Counted from the stretch's first letter, positions 30,197-41,565 are shown. The stretch is DNA of 64,000 nt from Prasinococcaceae sp. CCMP 1430 (GCA_013416795.1 RQSC01001079.1:160506-224505); one strand, 5' to 3'. Program-made: numbers and translations. Notes: generated by a model not told the origin, from the letters alone.

Positions 30197-33100
30197 ATGC
30201 TCAGCAGCCAGCACAGCCGGTGGCCGGTGCCATCAAACTGCATGCGACGCCCGACCAGGGCGGCGCCGGCGATGTGGGGGAACGGACGGGTGCGGAGCAG
30301 GAGGGCTCGAGGGGGCACAGCGTGCGCCGGCCGCGGCGATGGAGAGTGGCCGCGCGGCGCGCGCTCTTGCGGCGCGTGTCACGGCGGCGCAGCGCGCGGA
30401 TCGCCAGCGCCAGGCGCGCCGCTAAAGCCGTTCGCGCGCGGGCAGCAGCAGGCCAATGGTGAGGCGCACGCGCACGCCGCGCATGCGCACGCCGCGATCG
30501 CGCCCTCGCCAATCGCCGCAGCGCAGCACGCCGCGGCGGGTGCGCCTGCGGTGTCCCAGGGCGGGGCGGTCATCCCGTCCGACGCGGGCGTCCCAGCACA
30601 CGCAGGGGTGGCTTTCGGTCAGAGTCCCGCGCATGCCCAAATTGAGGGGCGCCTCGCGCGCGCCGAGGCGACGATCCGCCAGCTGCGCAGCGACGGGAGG
30701 CACAAGGACCACGCCATTAGGCTGCTCGAGATGGTGAAGCAGACGCTCATGAAGCGGTTGACGGATTACGGGGTGCTCGCGGATGCGGAGGACATCGTGC
30801 GCGCGACGTCAAAGCTCGACTCGACGCTCGGGGGGGCTCTTGCGACCGGAATTGGCGCCAAAGCCGAGGTGCAACTGCGCTCCGTCATCCCGGCGGGACT
30901 CATGGATGAGCTCCGCGCAGAGGGTGCGCGCGCCGAGACGGAGCGGCTGACGATTGAGCTCACAGAGTCGCTGGGTGAGGAGGCACGCGAGATGGCCGCC
31001 AAAGAGGTTGCCGAGGCGCTGCGCCAGAAGGATGCTGCCCTCGCCGACGCACAGCGGGGCTCGGCGGCTCTCTCGAAGGAGCTTGAGGCTCTCAGGAGGA
31101 GCGCAGAGGAGGCCGCGGCATTGCTCGAGGAGAGCCGAGCTGAGGCGCGATCCGCCGTCGTAGCCGAAGCACGAGCGAATGCCATCGCTGAGGAGGGCCG
31201 GCGCATCGCCGACGAGCGAGACGAGCTCGAACGCCAGCTCGAGGATGCCAGGGCCGAGGCAGCCAACGCCCAGGATGAGTGCGCGCGCCGCGTGCGGGAG
31301 ACTGAGGCCGCCGGCACTAGCCTCGCTGCCGAGAGCGAGCGTGCGGCAGCAGACCTCGCCGATGAACGCTCGCAGTGGGAGGCCAAAATGGCAGCGGCCG
31401 AACACCTCGAGGCTGCACGCACCGAAGCGATTGCAAGGCTTGAGGCTCAACTCGCCGAGGAGAAGCAGGGCGTGTCAGCCTTGTCCGCGAAGCTTGAGCT
31501 AGCAGAGGGCGAGGGTGCTGCATTGCGCGAGCGCTGCGACGCCGTCTCGCTCGAGCTCGAGGCGGCCTATGCATACGACGCCTTTCGGCTGGAATCAGGC
31601 AAGCAGCAGCTACAGCTCTGCCTCAGAAACGCGCACAAGCGCAAGCTGAAGCGGCAGCTCAAGCTGCTCCAGCGGGCGGCCTCGCGCGCGCGCGCGCTGC
31701 GGCCAGTGCTGCTGTGCCGCGTTCGCAGGGAGTACCAGGGCGCGCTCGACAGGGCAAAGGCGCGCGAGCGGGCACTCAAACGCGGCATGGCTGGGGCGGA
31801 GAGAGCACTGCTCGCTGGCGCGCGACGAGCTGCGAAGGTTGATGAGGACGCACAAACTGCGCGCCACGCTCTCAGCCTGGCGAAAGCGACCTTCGAGACC
31901 GACTTGCAACTCGCGGAGCAGAGGAGAGAGGACGCCCTCGAAGCCCTCGCCGCCGAGAGAGACGCCGCTCTCGAGGCGGCTGCGGCCGAAAAAGACAGCG
32001 AGGTCGCAGGGCTCAGGACTGAGGTGGCGCGTCTGGAGGGCAACCTGGAATCGACGCATGCAGATCTCGAGAAGAGCGCCACGCTGAACGAGAGTCTGCG
32101 TGAACGGCTCATCCGCGCCGAGCGTGGGCATTCAGAGACCTCCGCGGTGCTCTCGAGCGAGCTCGAAACGACCAATGCCGCCTTAGAGCGCACCTCCGCA
32201 GATCTTGCAACAGTAGCTGCCGAGCGGGACGAGGCCAACTCGCGCGCGGACGACGCTGAGCACGCCGCCCAAGAGGCCGGCCTAAAGGAAGAAATCGCGC
32301 GCGCCGAGATCAAGATGCACCTCGCCGCCCTCGAGGTTGCGGCGCGTGAGGTCCGCGAAGCCCAAGAGCGCGAATCGGCGGAGAGGGAAGGAGCACGTAA
32401 GGCCGAGGAGGCGCGCGCTGTCCAGTCCGCCGCTCGTGCGGTCGCCGAAGCAGCGGTCTCAGAAGCGGAGGCGCGCGCAAAGGCCGCCGAGGCGGCGGCT
32501 GAAGCAGCAATCGGCGAGCAGCAGGCGGGCGCTGTGCGCGAGGCGCACCTGGGGGAGCGCGCCTTCGCCAGCGCCGCCAAGGCAGTCGAGGCGGACGCTC
32601 GCGCGAGTGAGGCTGAAGGGGCACGCTCCGAGGCCGAAAGGCTCATGGCTGACGCCGAAGCGCGTGCAAATGTGGCGGATCATAAAGCTACACAGGCGGT
32701 CGAGGCGGCCGGTGAGGCTCGAGCAGAGGCCAAGGCCGCTGATGCACGCGCGGCTGCGGCGCGTCAGATCGCCGATGCGGCACACGAGGCCGAGGCCACG
32801 GCCACAGCGCGAGCCGCCGCACTGGAGGAGGCCGCCAAGGTGGACGAGGCCGCGCGAGCGGAGCTCAATGCTGCACTCGCACGTGGGCGCGAGGAGATCG
32901 AGACTCTTGTGGCGCGCATCGCGCAGCTTTCAGAGGAGCTCTCCGTCACCGAGAAGGCGCGAGTTGAAGCCATTGACTGTGCTGCTGTCGCTGAGCAGCG
33001 CACGGCTGTGGCTGAGGCTGCGCGTGACGAGGAGGCGAGCGCGCGCGCCGCCGCAGACGCGTTGTCCGCGGAGCAGGCATCTAAGCGCGCCGCGGCAGAG

Positions 33101-35456
33101 CGCGAGCTGTCCATGGCAAACGCCGCCAAGGCTGGCATTCAAGATCAGCTGGATGGTGCCCTCAAACGGCTGCGTGCGGAGCAGGATGAGCTCGAGAGCA
33201 TGCTGGAGAAGCTGGAGGTCGCAATGAAATACAACATTGAGCTGGAAGAGGCCAAGGAGGCCGCACTTGAGGAGGCCAACTCGCTTCAGAAGACACTTGA
33301 AGCCGCCGATGCGCGCGCGTCCAAGGCGGAAGGGCGCGCTAACATGCTCAAGGACCAGCTGCAGCTAGCACAGGAGGAGCTGGAAGCCTCGCGCGCGGAC
33401 ATGATCGATGCCGTCGAGCAGGAGAAGGACAGGGCACGTGCAGAGGAACAGTACGCCAGCCTGGCGAGGAAGCTGGAGGAGATGCAAGCGGAGTACGTTG
33501 CGGCCGCTGAGAGCACAGCACATGAGTACGCGGCGTCAATCGAGGCGTTGAAGGCAGCCTCAGAGAATGCAGTCGCGGAAGCGCAGGAAGGCCTCAAGCG
33601 CGAACTTGAGGCGCAGCGCCTGCGCGTCGCTGAGGCCGAGCTCGAGGCCCAGCGCTTCAAGGGCGAGGCGTCGGCTGCAAAGCAGGAGGTCGAAGCCGCC
33701 GCAAAGGCCCTAGCAGAGGCCGAAACGGGCGCTTTAGCCACCGCGATGGACTCCGCGATGGGCGCCGAGGCCGCGGAGGAGCGCTGCGCTGGTCTGCGTG
33801 CTGCGCTCGCGGACGCACAGATGCGCTCCAGCGAGTGCGCCCGCGCAGCTGCCGAAGCTGAAGATGCGCGCGACCAGGCGCTTGCAGAGCGCGCAACGGC
33901 GGTGGGCCAGCGCGAAGAGCTGGAAGTCACGCTCCGTCGGGTCGAGCGCGCAGGAGCCGCGCAGGAGGAGCTGGGAAGGCGCCTTATGGAGGACGAGCGT
34001 GCCACGCGCGAAGTCGCAAACAAGGTGCGCCGCGGCCCACTCGCACTGCTTTGGTGACCGAAAGCGCTCACTCTTCGCTCTGAAAGCGCGCACGCTGCCA
34101 TGCATGAGCTCCTGAACTGACCCGCACTCTTGACTACCCAGGCTGAAGAGCGCGCACGGATCGCTGAGGATGCTGCGGCTGCTGCAGCAGAGAAAACCGA
34201 GGCAGCCCTCGAGGACGCACGGGTGGCGACCGCCCGGCTGGAGGAGGCCCGCGCGGTGGCAGCAAGTGCTCGTGCGGCCGCTGAGCGCTCCGAGGCCGCG
34301 CGTGCTGCCGCCGCCGAGCGCGCTGGTGCGGCTGAAGCCAACGCACGTGCAGCCAGCGACGAGGCCGCCAAGCTTGCAAGACAGCTGAGCGAAGCAGGAG
34401 AAGCAAAGGTCGAGGGCGAGACCGAAGCTGCCGTGGCGCCGCGCGAGCTCGGCGAGGCCGAGAAAGTGCCGGCGATGACGACATCGGAAAGCACGGACAC
34501 TAACGCGCTAAAGCAGCACAGCGCAGATAGTGAGCGCAGCCCAGAGAGTGAGCTCGACTCGGCGGACTCTGGCTCTGAGCAGGTGATTGACAAGGCTGAG
34601 GCGGCGGCTTTGAAGGACGAATACCACGCGCTCAGCGAACAAGTGCGGATCCTGGTCGCTGAGAAGCAGGAGCTGGAGGACCAGCTGGATGCGATCGCCG
34701 ATCGTGTGGAGGAGCGGCAGCGCGTGGCAGACGCGCAGGCCGAGGTTGATGAAGTGCGCTCGCTCTATGTGCGGGTTACGAGTGAGCTTGAAGTGACGCG
34801 CAGTGAGCTTGAGCAGTCCAAGCTGGCCCTCAAAAGCGCCGAGGCTGAGCTCGTAGAGGCTCGTGAGAGCGAAGAGGAAGCCGCAGCCGCCGCGCGTCTG
34901 GCCAGCGCCTCGCGGGCTGCGGCCATGAGCGAGACGGGCCCAATCGTGGACCTCGAGGTCGATGGACCAAGGGGCCCTGTGCCAGGCTGGAGCCGTGACG
35001 CTGTGCAGCTCGTCTCGAGGGCCGTGAATCAACTCGCCGAGCTCGACACGCGGCACGCGGAACTCATGCGGGCCATCAACGCCATGAAGCGTAAGCTGCA
35101 GGCGCGCGACGACAGGGATCTCAACGCGCTCGACCGTTGGCAGCTCATCAGCGCGATGAATGCGCTGATAGACCCGGTGCGTCGGCCAATGCTGCTGGGT
35201 GACGCTGCGCGAGGCGTGCGGGGCGGCGCATCTTGCTCGTGTCGCACTTCGACTGACGCGCCCTCACTCGCGTGCACGACGCGCACGATTACGCATCGTC
35301 CATTGGCACGCGTTGCAGTGCGCCGAATTTCAGAAGAAGCTTCAGGTGCTGCTCGACGAGTTGCGCAGTGGGCGCTCGTACTCGCGCCACCGGCAGCGCC
35401 GCGCGCCCGCGTCCGCGTCCGCGACTCGGACGAAACCGAAGCTGACGCATCAATGA
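30197..35456 (+). CDS. Giant alanine-rich coiled-coil protein
   Basis: Three exons, 30197-34024, 34142-35176 and 35319-35456, join in phase 0 (donors GTGCGC and GTGCGT) to give about 1,666 residues. From about residue 150 to 1,560 the protein is an almost unbroken heptad-rich coiled coil of Ala/Glu/Arg. It is interrupted near residues 475-545 by a basic block, with HKRKLKRQLKLLQRAASRARALRP and LLCRVRREYQGAL, that looks like an IQ or lipid/microtubule-binding site. The C-terminus ends RQRRAPASASATRTKPKLTHQ. Such proteins are often flagellar, basal-body or Golgi scaffolds; no specific family is recognised. The first 100 residues (Arg/Gly then His/Ala repeats) are doubtful, and the real start may be a later Met such as MVKQTLMKRLTDYG. 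Confidence 0.7.
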
Positions 35457-35527
35457 CGTCCAAGAGCGTAGTCTCGCGCCTCTGGAAACCATGTATTGTA
35501 GTGCTATGTACAAAAATGACATTTTCC

Positions 35528-36848
35528 CTAGTCGATGAGAGCCGGCCGCACGCGCTGTTTCTTCTGAGGTGGCCTCTGCTGCTGCTGCGGCGGCGGCTTG
35601 CCTTCGGGCGCGGCCCCCTCCATCGGCGCGTCCCCGCCAGCGCCTGGTGCCTCACTCACGGGAAATCGTAAGGCGTACATCATCACCTTGAAGAGGTCGT
35701 CGGGAAACTCTTTCTGCTGCTGTGAGGCCATGAGCTCTAGGCCCGTGCGCTTGAAGAGCGCCCTGAAGTAGTCATCCGTGCGCGTGACCGAGGAGTCCTC
35801 ATTGTCCATCTGGTAACGGCGCGAGTGGGACAGGAACCGAGCGCCACAGGCGTCAGCACGTGCGCAAAGAAATGGTGCGTAACGCGCCGATGGGACATGC
35901 GCGAACGCACGGCGCTCACGACTGTCGACGGGGCGCGAGCGTGCTCACCACGAAGTGGTCGCGCGCGATGTTTTCCTTGACCACGAAGAATCCGCCGGGG
36001 CGCAGCCCAGGTGAGCAGCGCTTGAAGAAGGCAATCATGTCGCTGTCGGTGAGGTGTGGCAGCACCCACTGCGCCCAGATCACATCGTACGCCTGCGGCG
36101 CGGGCGTGAAGGCCTCGAGGCCCGTTACGAAGAACTCGCGCGCGGCTCCGCCGAAGCGCCCCTTGTGGCCTGTGAGCTCAATCTTGGCCTGGTCGACGAA
36201 CTTAGCGACGGGCTCGGCCAGGTCAACGTCGTGAAAGAGGTCAGACAGGCACTCCTTCGTCACGCGCCCAACGCCTGCGCCGCAATCGAGCGCCGCGAGC
36301 CTGCGCCCCTTGCCCGCGATGGCATCCCGCAGCCAAGCCCCCATCACGTCATCCCTCGCCGCGAATTCCTTGCTCTCCTGCAGGTTGCGCCGGCGCGGTG
36401 CGGCGTCAGCGCAGCACGAGGCGCCACATTCCCGCACGTCCAACAGGCCACGCGCCGTGCCGCACGAGGACGTCGCGTGCGCGTGTGCGCGCGCGCTCGG
36501 CGGACACGCGCCTTGACGTCTATGCCGCTGACGTGGCCAAAGCCACCGAGCACGCCATCGACAGTCGCCGGAATGTTCTCCCAGTACTTGACACCATGAT
36601 CGTACCAGCCGCCGTCCTCGCGCGAGCCACCCTTCATCTTCCGGTCGTGTCTCCATAAGTCCGCCGGCGAGCGAAAGCCTTGCGCCGCGCGCGGCGGACC
36701 GCGCGGGCCGCGCCTGAGTCAGTGCGGAGCGCGCGCGCATAGGCGCAGCCGCCGATGCGCCGACGCGAGGCGCGGCGCGCGCCGTCGCGCGCGCGCGCGA
36801 CGCACTGCGGCCGTCTGTGTCGTAGCCCTCGATGCGCTTGGTCGACAT
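35528..36848 (-). CDS. NTMT1: N-terminal Xaa-Pro-Lys methyltransferase NTMT1 (METTL11A)
   Basis: Four exons, 36848-36806, 36678-36512, 36377-35949 and 35809-35528, give 306 residues. The AdoMet fold is clear: WYDHGVKYWENIPATVDGVLGGFGHVSGID, then LAALDCGAGVGRVTKECLSDLF (motif I), FFVTGLEAFTPAPQAYDVIWAQWVLPHLTD, LRPGGFFVVKENIARDHFV and MDNEDSSVTRTDDYF. NTMT1 methylates the alpha-amine of proteins starting X-P-K, such as RCC1 and histones. Homology places the second 5' splice site at AAG|GCGCGT, a GC-AG intron; a GT six bases later would add two residues. The C-terminus has an added Pro/Gln-rich and basic tail. Donors 1 and 3 are GTGCGT and GTGAGC. Confidence 0.92.
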
Positions 36849-37029
36849 CGCCGCCCGCGGCGTACCGATGCCGCCCACGGCACGCGGCCGTCGCCCGCGC
36901 GCCAAGACAGGTGGAGGGGTGCGGGGGCGGACAAGGGTGAGCCCTCGTGCCGACCGCTCGCGCGCAGAGTGGCGCACTCCGACGTCGCCGAATGTTTGGG
37001 TCTCGTGCGGGCTCCCCGCCCCGCTCGTG

Positions 37030-37544
37030 GGCATCATTACGGTTAATTGATAGTAGGGTTAATAATCATCCGCTGGCGCCTCCGTTCCGATGTCGGTCCG
37101 TCGACGCCTCGCGCCGGTGCCCGTGGGGGACGCGGCCATGCGTTCCCATGCGCCCGACTAGAAAAAAAAAAAAAAGCTCGCAACAAAACCGCCGTCGGCC
37201 CAAATTTTTTTTTGGAGGGAACGTTCGCGCGGGCGAAAACGCGCGCGGTTTTCGCTTTCGCGCCCGGTGCCGCGTTTCGCGGGGATCCGCGCGCGCTTTT
37301 CCGCCGCGGCGGCGTGTCCCTTCGCATGCGTGTTCGGCCCCGCCGGTGGCGGGCGAACGCGCATCCGCGAATTGCCCGGGGGGGCCGATCGCGCTGGGGG
37401 GGGGGGGGGGGGGGGGNCGCTGGGGTCCATGGGGTCGGCGTCCGTGCACTCGGGATAAGCGAGCAAAGGTTTTTGCCCGCGGGGAGCGCGCGCGCGCGAA
37501 ACCGAAACCGCGCGACGGAAAGTTCGTAGCCGGGCCCGCGCGGC
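37030..37544. other. Intergenic region with poly-G assembly gap
   Basis: This stretch holds A-runs (13-14 A near 37162), TTTTTTTT near 37205, and a poly-G run of about 22 bases ending in the only ambiguous base (N) of the window near 37417. The sequence here is probably not reliable. ORFs crossing it contain an X and are spurious. Confidence 0.75.
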
Positions 37545-40079
37545 ATGCGGCGCGCGCGCCCGAAATCGCGGAGCGGAGGCGCGGAAACGCGCGTCGCGCG
37601 ATACCCTCCGCTTAGGGCGCGGGGCGGTCGTTTCCCGACCCGCTCTGGCCTGCAGAATTCGCGTTACAGCGCCGCCGCCGCCGCCGTCCCGGGCGCCGGC
37701 CCCCAGAATGCCGCCGCCCCCGTCGCCTCTCACGCGGGCATCCCCGGTGAATGGGCGTACAAGGTGCTGGGGGTGCCCGAGGGCGCGCTCTCTGGGGAGG
37801 TGCAGCAGGCGTACAAGAGGCGCACGAGCAGTGCGCCCGGCGAGGGCTACTCTGAGGACGCGCTTGCGAGCCGGCAGCAAGTGCTCGAGGCGGCCGCCTC
37901 GTTGCTGTGCGCGCCGAGCGCGCGCTACGCATACGACCGCGAACTCGCCGCGGGACGCGGCCAGTGCGAGGCAGAGCTGCCGCCGCACCTGGTGGCTGGC
38001 GTGTTTGTGTCGCTGGAGGAGACGGGCGACGCCGAGTGCGTGCTGCGCGCGGGCCATGATGCGCTCCAGCGCTCGACGATGAGCCCGGAGACGCGCGCCG
38101 ACGTGCTGCTCGCCATGGCTCTGAGCGAGTGCTCGCTTGCGCGGCGCGAGCTCGAAGCGGGGCGCATTCCGAAGGGGTGCGAGCGGCTTGAGTCTGCGCT
38201 CGGCCTGCTCGAATCCGAGAGAGACTTCCACGGCGCCCCAATCGCGCCGGCTTTGCTCGACGAGATCGACCGCTCGCTGGAGCTGCTTGCGCCGGCGTGC
38301 GCGCTCGCGCACCTCGGTCTGCCGCTTGACGAGGAGAACGCCAAGACGCGCGCGAACGCCGCGCATACGCTCGCGCAGCTCCTCAAGGTGCCGCGCACGG
38401 GTCCGTCCGTGGACGCTTCGCGGCTGCCTGCCCTGAACGTCAAGTACGTGCGCAGCGCGTTCGGACGGCTGACTCCTGAGGAGGCGGCCGGCCTCGTCGA
38501 CTGGTGGCGCGTGGCCGACGTCATGCTTGGGCGTGGAAGCGTGCTTCCGGGCTCGCAGGCCGAGGCCATACGATTGGGTGCCACGGCGATGATGGCGGTA
38601 GGCTTCTACATGCACAATCCGCAACTCGTCGCCGATGCCGACGTGGCACTCGCCGACGTCGCTGAAGTCGCCGGCGCGCACGTGGAGATCGAGCGCTGCG
38701 TCGCCGCGCTGTTGCTCGGCCAGCCCGCCGAAGCGCTTCGGTGGGCGAACGATGCTCTCATCGCTGCCGTCGAGGGCAGGGCTGGAGCGGCGCTCTCAGC
38801 CACCTCCGAGCGCTCCCTGCGCTTGGTGGCCGAAGCCGCTGAGAGTGGGGGGGTCGACGCCGCGCTCCCCGGGCTGTGCGCGCTCGTCGAGCGCTGGCTG
38901 GCAGAGGCCGCGCTCGCCCCGTTCCGCGTGCCGGACGCGTCTTACGCCTTGGAGAATGGCTCCGTCGCAGCGACCGCTGCAGCGGATGGAGCCAGCCTGA
39001 TGCTGTTTTTCGATGACCCAGTGGTCACGAGGTTCGCTGAGGCATGCGAGTATCCGCCTCAGCGAAGGTCGTACGGTTTCGGGGGTGCCTTGGTCGGCGC
39101 GTGGAAGAGTGTGGGCGGCTTTTTTGGCGGGCTCTTCGGCGGAAACGGGGGCATGGACGCAGCGACGCCACAGGCGCCGGCACAGAAGGACACGAGGACA
39201 CGCGGGGCAGCGACGGAACTCGAGGCTACGAGTGCGGTGGGTGCGGCACCCGGCGAGGCGCGCGCATCGCCCGGCCGCGGCGTCTTTGACACGACCGGCA
39301 TCCGGGGGGTCGATTCCACTGACGGAGCGAGGGGCTCGACGGAGTCGGGCTGGGCTGACCCGGAGGTGATGAAGGCGACTGCCGAGGCGGAGCAGGTTGC
39401 AAAGGCGCGTGCTGGCGAGGTGGGCGGGGGCTCGGGATTGCGAGACTCCATACCGGCGCCTCCGCTCCCTTCTTCGATTCCCGCATCGGAGCGCCAAGCA
39501 AATGGCGCACTTCGCAGCAAGCGCCTGCCCCTGAGGGTGCGTCAGTCTATCGGCGTGGCATGCATCGTGGCGGCTGCAGCCGTGGCGCGCACAGCCATGC
39601 GTATGGACTCGGACGCTGGGGACGGCGGCGTCCCTACAATGTCGGCAAGGGCAACAGGGGCCGCGCCTGCGCGCGGGCCTCAGCTCGACCGCCGCGCGGC
39701 CGAGCAGGCCATTCGGCGGTGGCAGGACGCGAAGCGCAACGCCCTTGGACCGAAACGGGCGACCGGTGGCCTGGGTGATGTGCTAGCTGAGCCAGCGCTC
39801 ACGCAGTGGAGAGGCCGCGCCAGCGACGCGGCCACGAACGGCTACCACTGGGAGTACAAGCTGCGCTCGCTCAGGCTAATGGATGGGCCCAAGTCGACGG
39901 CCGGCGGCGGCTGGACAGTGGACGTGAGTCTGGATGAGGGCGCGAAGCTAGTGTGCAAAGAGGACCCGTCCATCAACGGCTCGTACAACAACGTGTATAC
40001 AGCGCGCTACGAGATCGTTCGCGACCTCAAGTCGCACTCGTGGAAGGTCAAGAGCACCACAGTAGTCCAGTCGCAGTAG
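37545..40079 (+). CDS. ARC6: ARC6/CDP1-like plastid division protein
   Basis: The 844-residue ORF has the architecture of ARC6/Ftn2. An N-terminal leader is followed by a J-like domain (GEWAYKVLGVPEGALSGEVQ, QQAYKRRTSS, ...YAYDRELAAGRG) and a helical region (VAGVFVSLEETGDAECVLRAG, RLTPEEAAGLVDWWRVADVM) typical of the cytosolic/stromal part. One predicted membrane span lies near residues 665-685 (SIGVACIVAAAAVARTAM). The C-terminal IMS domain (about 715-840) holds AEQAIRRWQDAKRNALGP, YHWEYKLRSLRLMDG and YTARYEIVRDLKSHSWKV. ARC6 anchors the FtsZ ring to the plastid inner envelope. The start lies in a GC-rich leader; the ATG at 37545 is only the first in frame, and the region just after the gap could hold part of the transit peptide. 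Confidence 0.85.
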   Translation: MRRARPKSRSGGAETRVARYPPLRARGGRFPTRSGLQNSRYSAAAAAVPGAGPQNAAAPVASHAGIPGEWAYKVLGVPEGALSGEVQQAYKRRTSSAPGEGYSEDALASRQQVLEAAASLLCAPSARYAYDRELAAGRGQCEAELPPHLVAGVFVSLEETGDAECVLRAGHDALQRSTMSPETRADVLLAMALSECSLARRELEAGRIPKGCERLESALGLLESERDFHGAPIAPALLDEIDRSLELLAPACALAHLGLPLDEENAKTRANAAHTLAQLLKVPRTGPSVDASRLPALNVKYVRSAFGRLTPEEAAGLVDWWRVADVMLGRGSVLPGSQAEAIRLGATAMMAVGFYMHNPQLVADADVALADVAEVAGAHVEIERCVAALLLGQPAEALRWANDALIAAVEGRAGAALSATSERSLRLVAEAAESGGVDAALPGLCALVERWLAEAALAPFRVPDASYALENGSVAATAAADGASLMLFFDDPVVTRFAEACEYPPQRRSYGFGGALVGAWKSVGGFFGGLFGGNGGMDAATPQAPAQKDTRTRGAATELEATSAVGAAPGEARASPGRGVFDTTGIRGVDSTDGARGSTESGWADPEVMKATAEAEQVAKARAGEVGGGSGLRDSIPAPPLPSSIPASERQANGALRSKRLPLRVRQSIGVACIVAAAAVARTAMRMDSDAGDGGVPTMSARATGAAPARGPQLDRRAAEQAIRRWQDAKRNALGPKRATGGLGDVLAEPALTQWRGRASDAATNGYHWEYKLRSLRLMDGPKSTAGGGWTVDVSLDEGAKLVCKEDPSINGSYNNVYTARYEIVRDLKSHSWKVKSTTVVQSQ

Positions 40080-40194
40080 CATGACAGTAGGAGCGGGCAC
40101 CAGCGAGGGGTGAAGGCTTTTAAATCGTATTATGCATTCAGGACTACCCCCAGCTCGCCAGTACAGTGCAGCAAGAATGAGGCTATGCCGCGCG

Positions 40195-41565
40195 CTATTT
40201 GGCAACCTCAAGCACGAATCTCCACCCATTGCGATCATCCGTCACCTTGCAACTGGTAATGACCTGGGCCCCCATGGACGGAGCCCCGCTCCATGGCTCG
40301 CCCCCTCGGCCCTCTGCAAGCTCGGCGCAGTCGCCGGCGGCCTTTGCGGCAGCGTGCAACGGACCATTGCATGTGCCACCACCGAGCCTCGACTTGAGCA
40401 GCAACTCGAAGTCTGGCATCTCGCGCAGTGGCCTGAGCGCCTCCGCGAAGCGTGTCCACACCCACGCTGGCGTGGGCACACCCGCAGAGCCAACTTCAGC
40501 TGTGTAGATGTATTCAGCGCCGGAGAGTGCCTTGGATAGCCGCGCTGGCATCGAGTACAGGGACGCTCCGGCGAAGAGAGAAGGTGACAACAGCACCGGC
40601 GGTACCCCCGCGCTGGCCTTCGCAGTCCCGCGCTCCAGCAGGAAATTAAACAGCGCGTGACACCGGCGCGCCCCCGACGCAAATGCCGCCGATGCCGTGT
40701 TCCAATCGAGCACCTCCTGCTCCTCATCAGCGTGTGGCTCAGCGTTTTCGCCGTCCTCGTCCTCGCAAGCCACAGCCAAAGGTTCAGTTTTCCGCCTCTT
40801 TGCCTCCGGCGGCGCCATCGGCGAGACAGTCTTGACGCCCTCCTTCTTAAGCTGCTGGCGCAGCGCCTTGTTGGTGCGGCTGATGGTCGCGCTAGCCTTG
40901 GCTCGCCCGCAGGCGCCTTGGGCTGAAGTAAAAACTACCTCCAGGTCAGGCTCGCAATAGTAGAACATCGGGCACACGGACGGCCCGTTGTGGCGTAGCG
41001 ATGAGTACAGCGAGAGGAACGCCGCTCTCCACCGGTTTTTCGCGTCCGCGATGGCGGCCTGGTCGTCCGAGGGGTGCGGGTGCACCCAGGTGAGCAGCGA
41101 GGCCTGCACGGCAGCTGCGGGATCGCTCGGGCGATGGTCGATCCAGGACGCCGCGGTCAATGCATGCGACGCCGCCCTGTCGTCGTGCAGCGCAGCGCGG
41201 AGCCATTCGAGCTTACTGTGCGCGACGAGGCGCACGGAGGCCTTCGTACCAAGGTCGCGCGGTGGCGCCCCGCGACAGCGCTGCCTCTTGTCGTCGGCTC
41301 CACACGCCTCCTCGACCGCCGCATCGCCAGGCGGCGAGGTTTTCCTCTCAACTTCCGCCCCTCCCAGCTCCAGCGCGGCCCCACCGGCGCGAGAGAGGCC
41401 CATGCGGCTGCCGATGCGCAGCATGGCAGGCAGCCCTGCGAAGCTTGTGCCGCCAGCGCCCGCGCCCCCGCCGCCATTGCCGGCCGGCGCAGCGTTGGAG
41501 AAGTTCGCCCCGGCGTTGCTGTACATCGCCTGGAGCTCATCTGCAGTGACAATGTTGCCCGCCAT
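40195..41565 (-). CDS. DONSON: DONSON replication-fork protein
   Basis: From MAGNIVTADELQAMY the single exon gives 456 residues. Conserved DONSON blocks are present: SVRLVAHSKLEWLRAAL, AAVQASLLTWVHPHPSDDQ, RWRAAFLSLYSSLRHNGPSV, CPMFYYCEPDLEVVFTSAQG, ATISRTNKALRQQLKKEGV and, near the end, NGPLHAAAKAAGDC followed by VLEVAK. In animals DONSON promotes CMG helicase assembly and stabilises replication forks. The frame is open 74 codons further upstream with a low-complexity sequence crossing a 15-bp C-run, which I exclude. It converges with ARC6, with 115 bp between the stops. Confidence 0.85.
   Translation of the reverse strand: MAGNIVTADELQAMYSNAGANFSNAAPAGNGGGGAGAGGTSFAGLPAMLRIGSRMGLSRAGGAALELGGAEVERKTSPPGDAAVEEACGADDKRQRCRGAPPRDLGTKASVRLVAHSKLEWLRAALHDDRAASHALTAASWIDHRPSDPAAAVQASLLTWVHPHPSDDQAAIADAKNRWRAAFLSLYSSLRHNGPSVCPMFYYCEPDLEVVFTSAQGACGRAKASATISRTNKALRQQLKKEGVKTVSPMAPPEAKRRKTEPLAVACEDEDGENAEPHADEEQEVLDWNTASAAFASGARRCHALFNFLLERGTAKASAGVPPVLLSPSLFAGASLYSMPARLSKALSGAEYIYTAEVGSAGVPTPAWVWTRFAEALRPLREMPDFELLLKSRLGGGTCNGPLHAAAKAAGDCAELAEGRGGEPWSGAPSMGAQVITSCKVTDDRNGWRFVLEVAK

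Noticed and set aside
31567-34593. Minus-strand Ser/Arg/Ala-rich ORFs of 359 and 435 codons
   Set aside because: They are reverse complements of the Ala/Glu/Arg coiled-coil exons with no independent features.
37158-38681. Minus-strand 507-codon ORF spanning the poly-G gap
   Set aside because: It is antisense to ARC6 and contains an undefined residue from the N; there is no family match.
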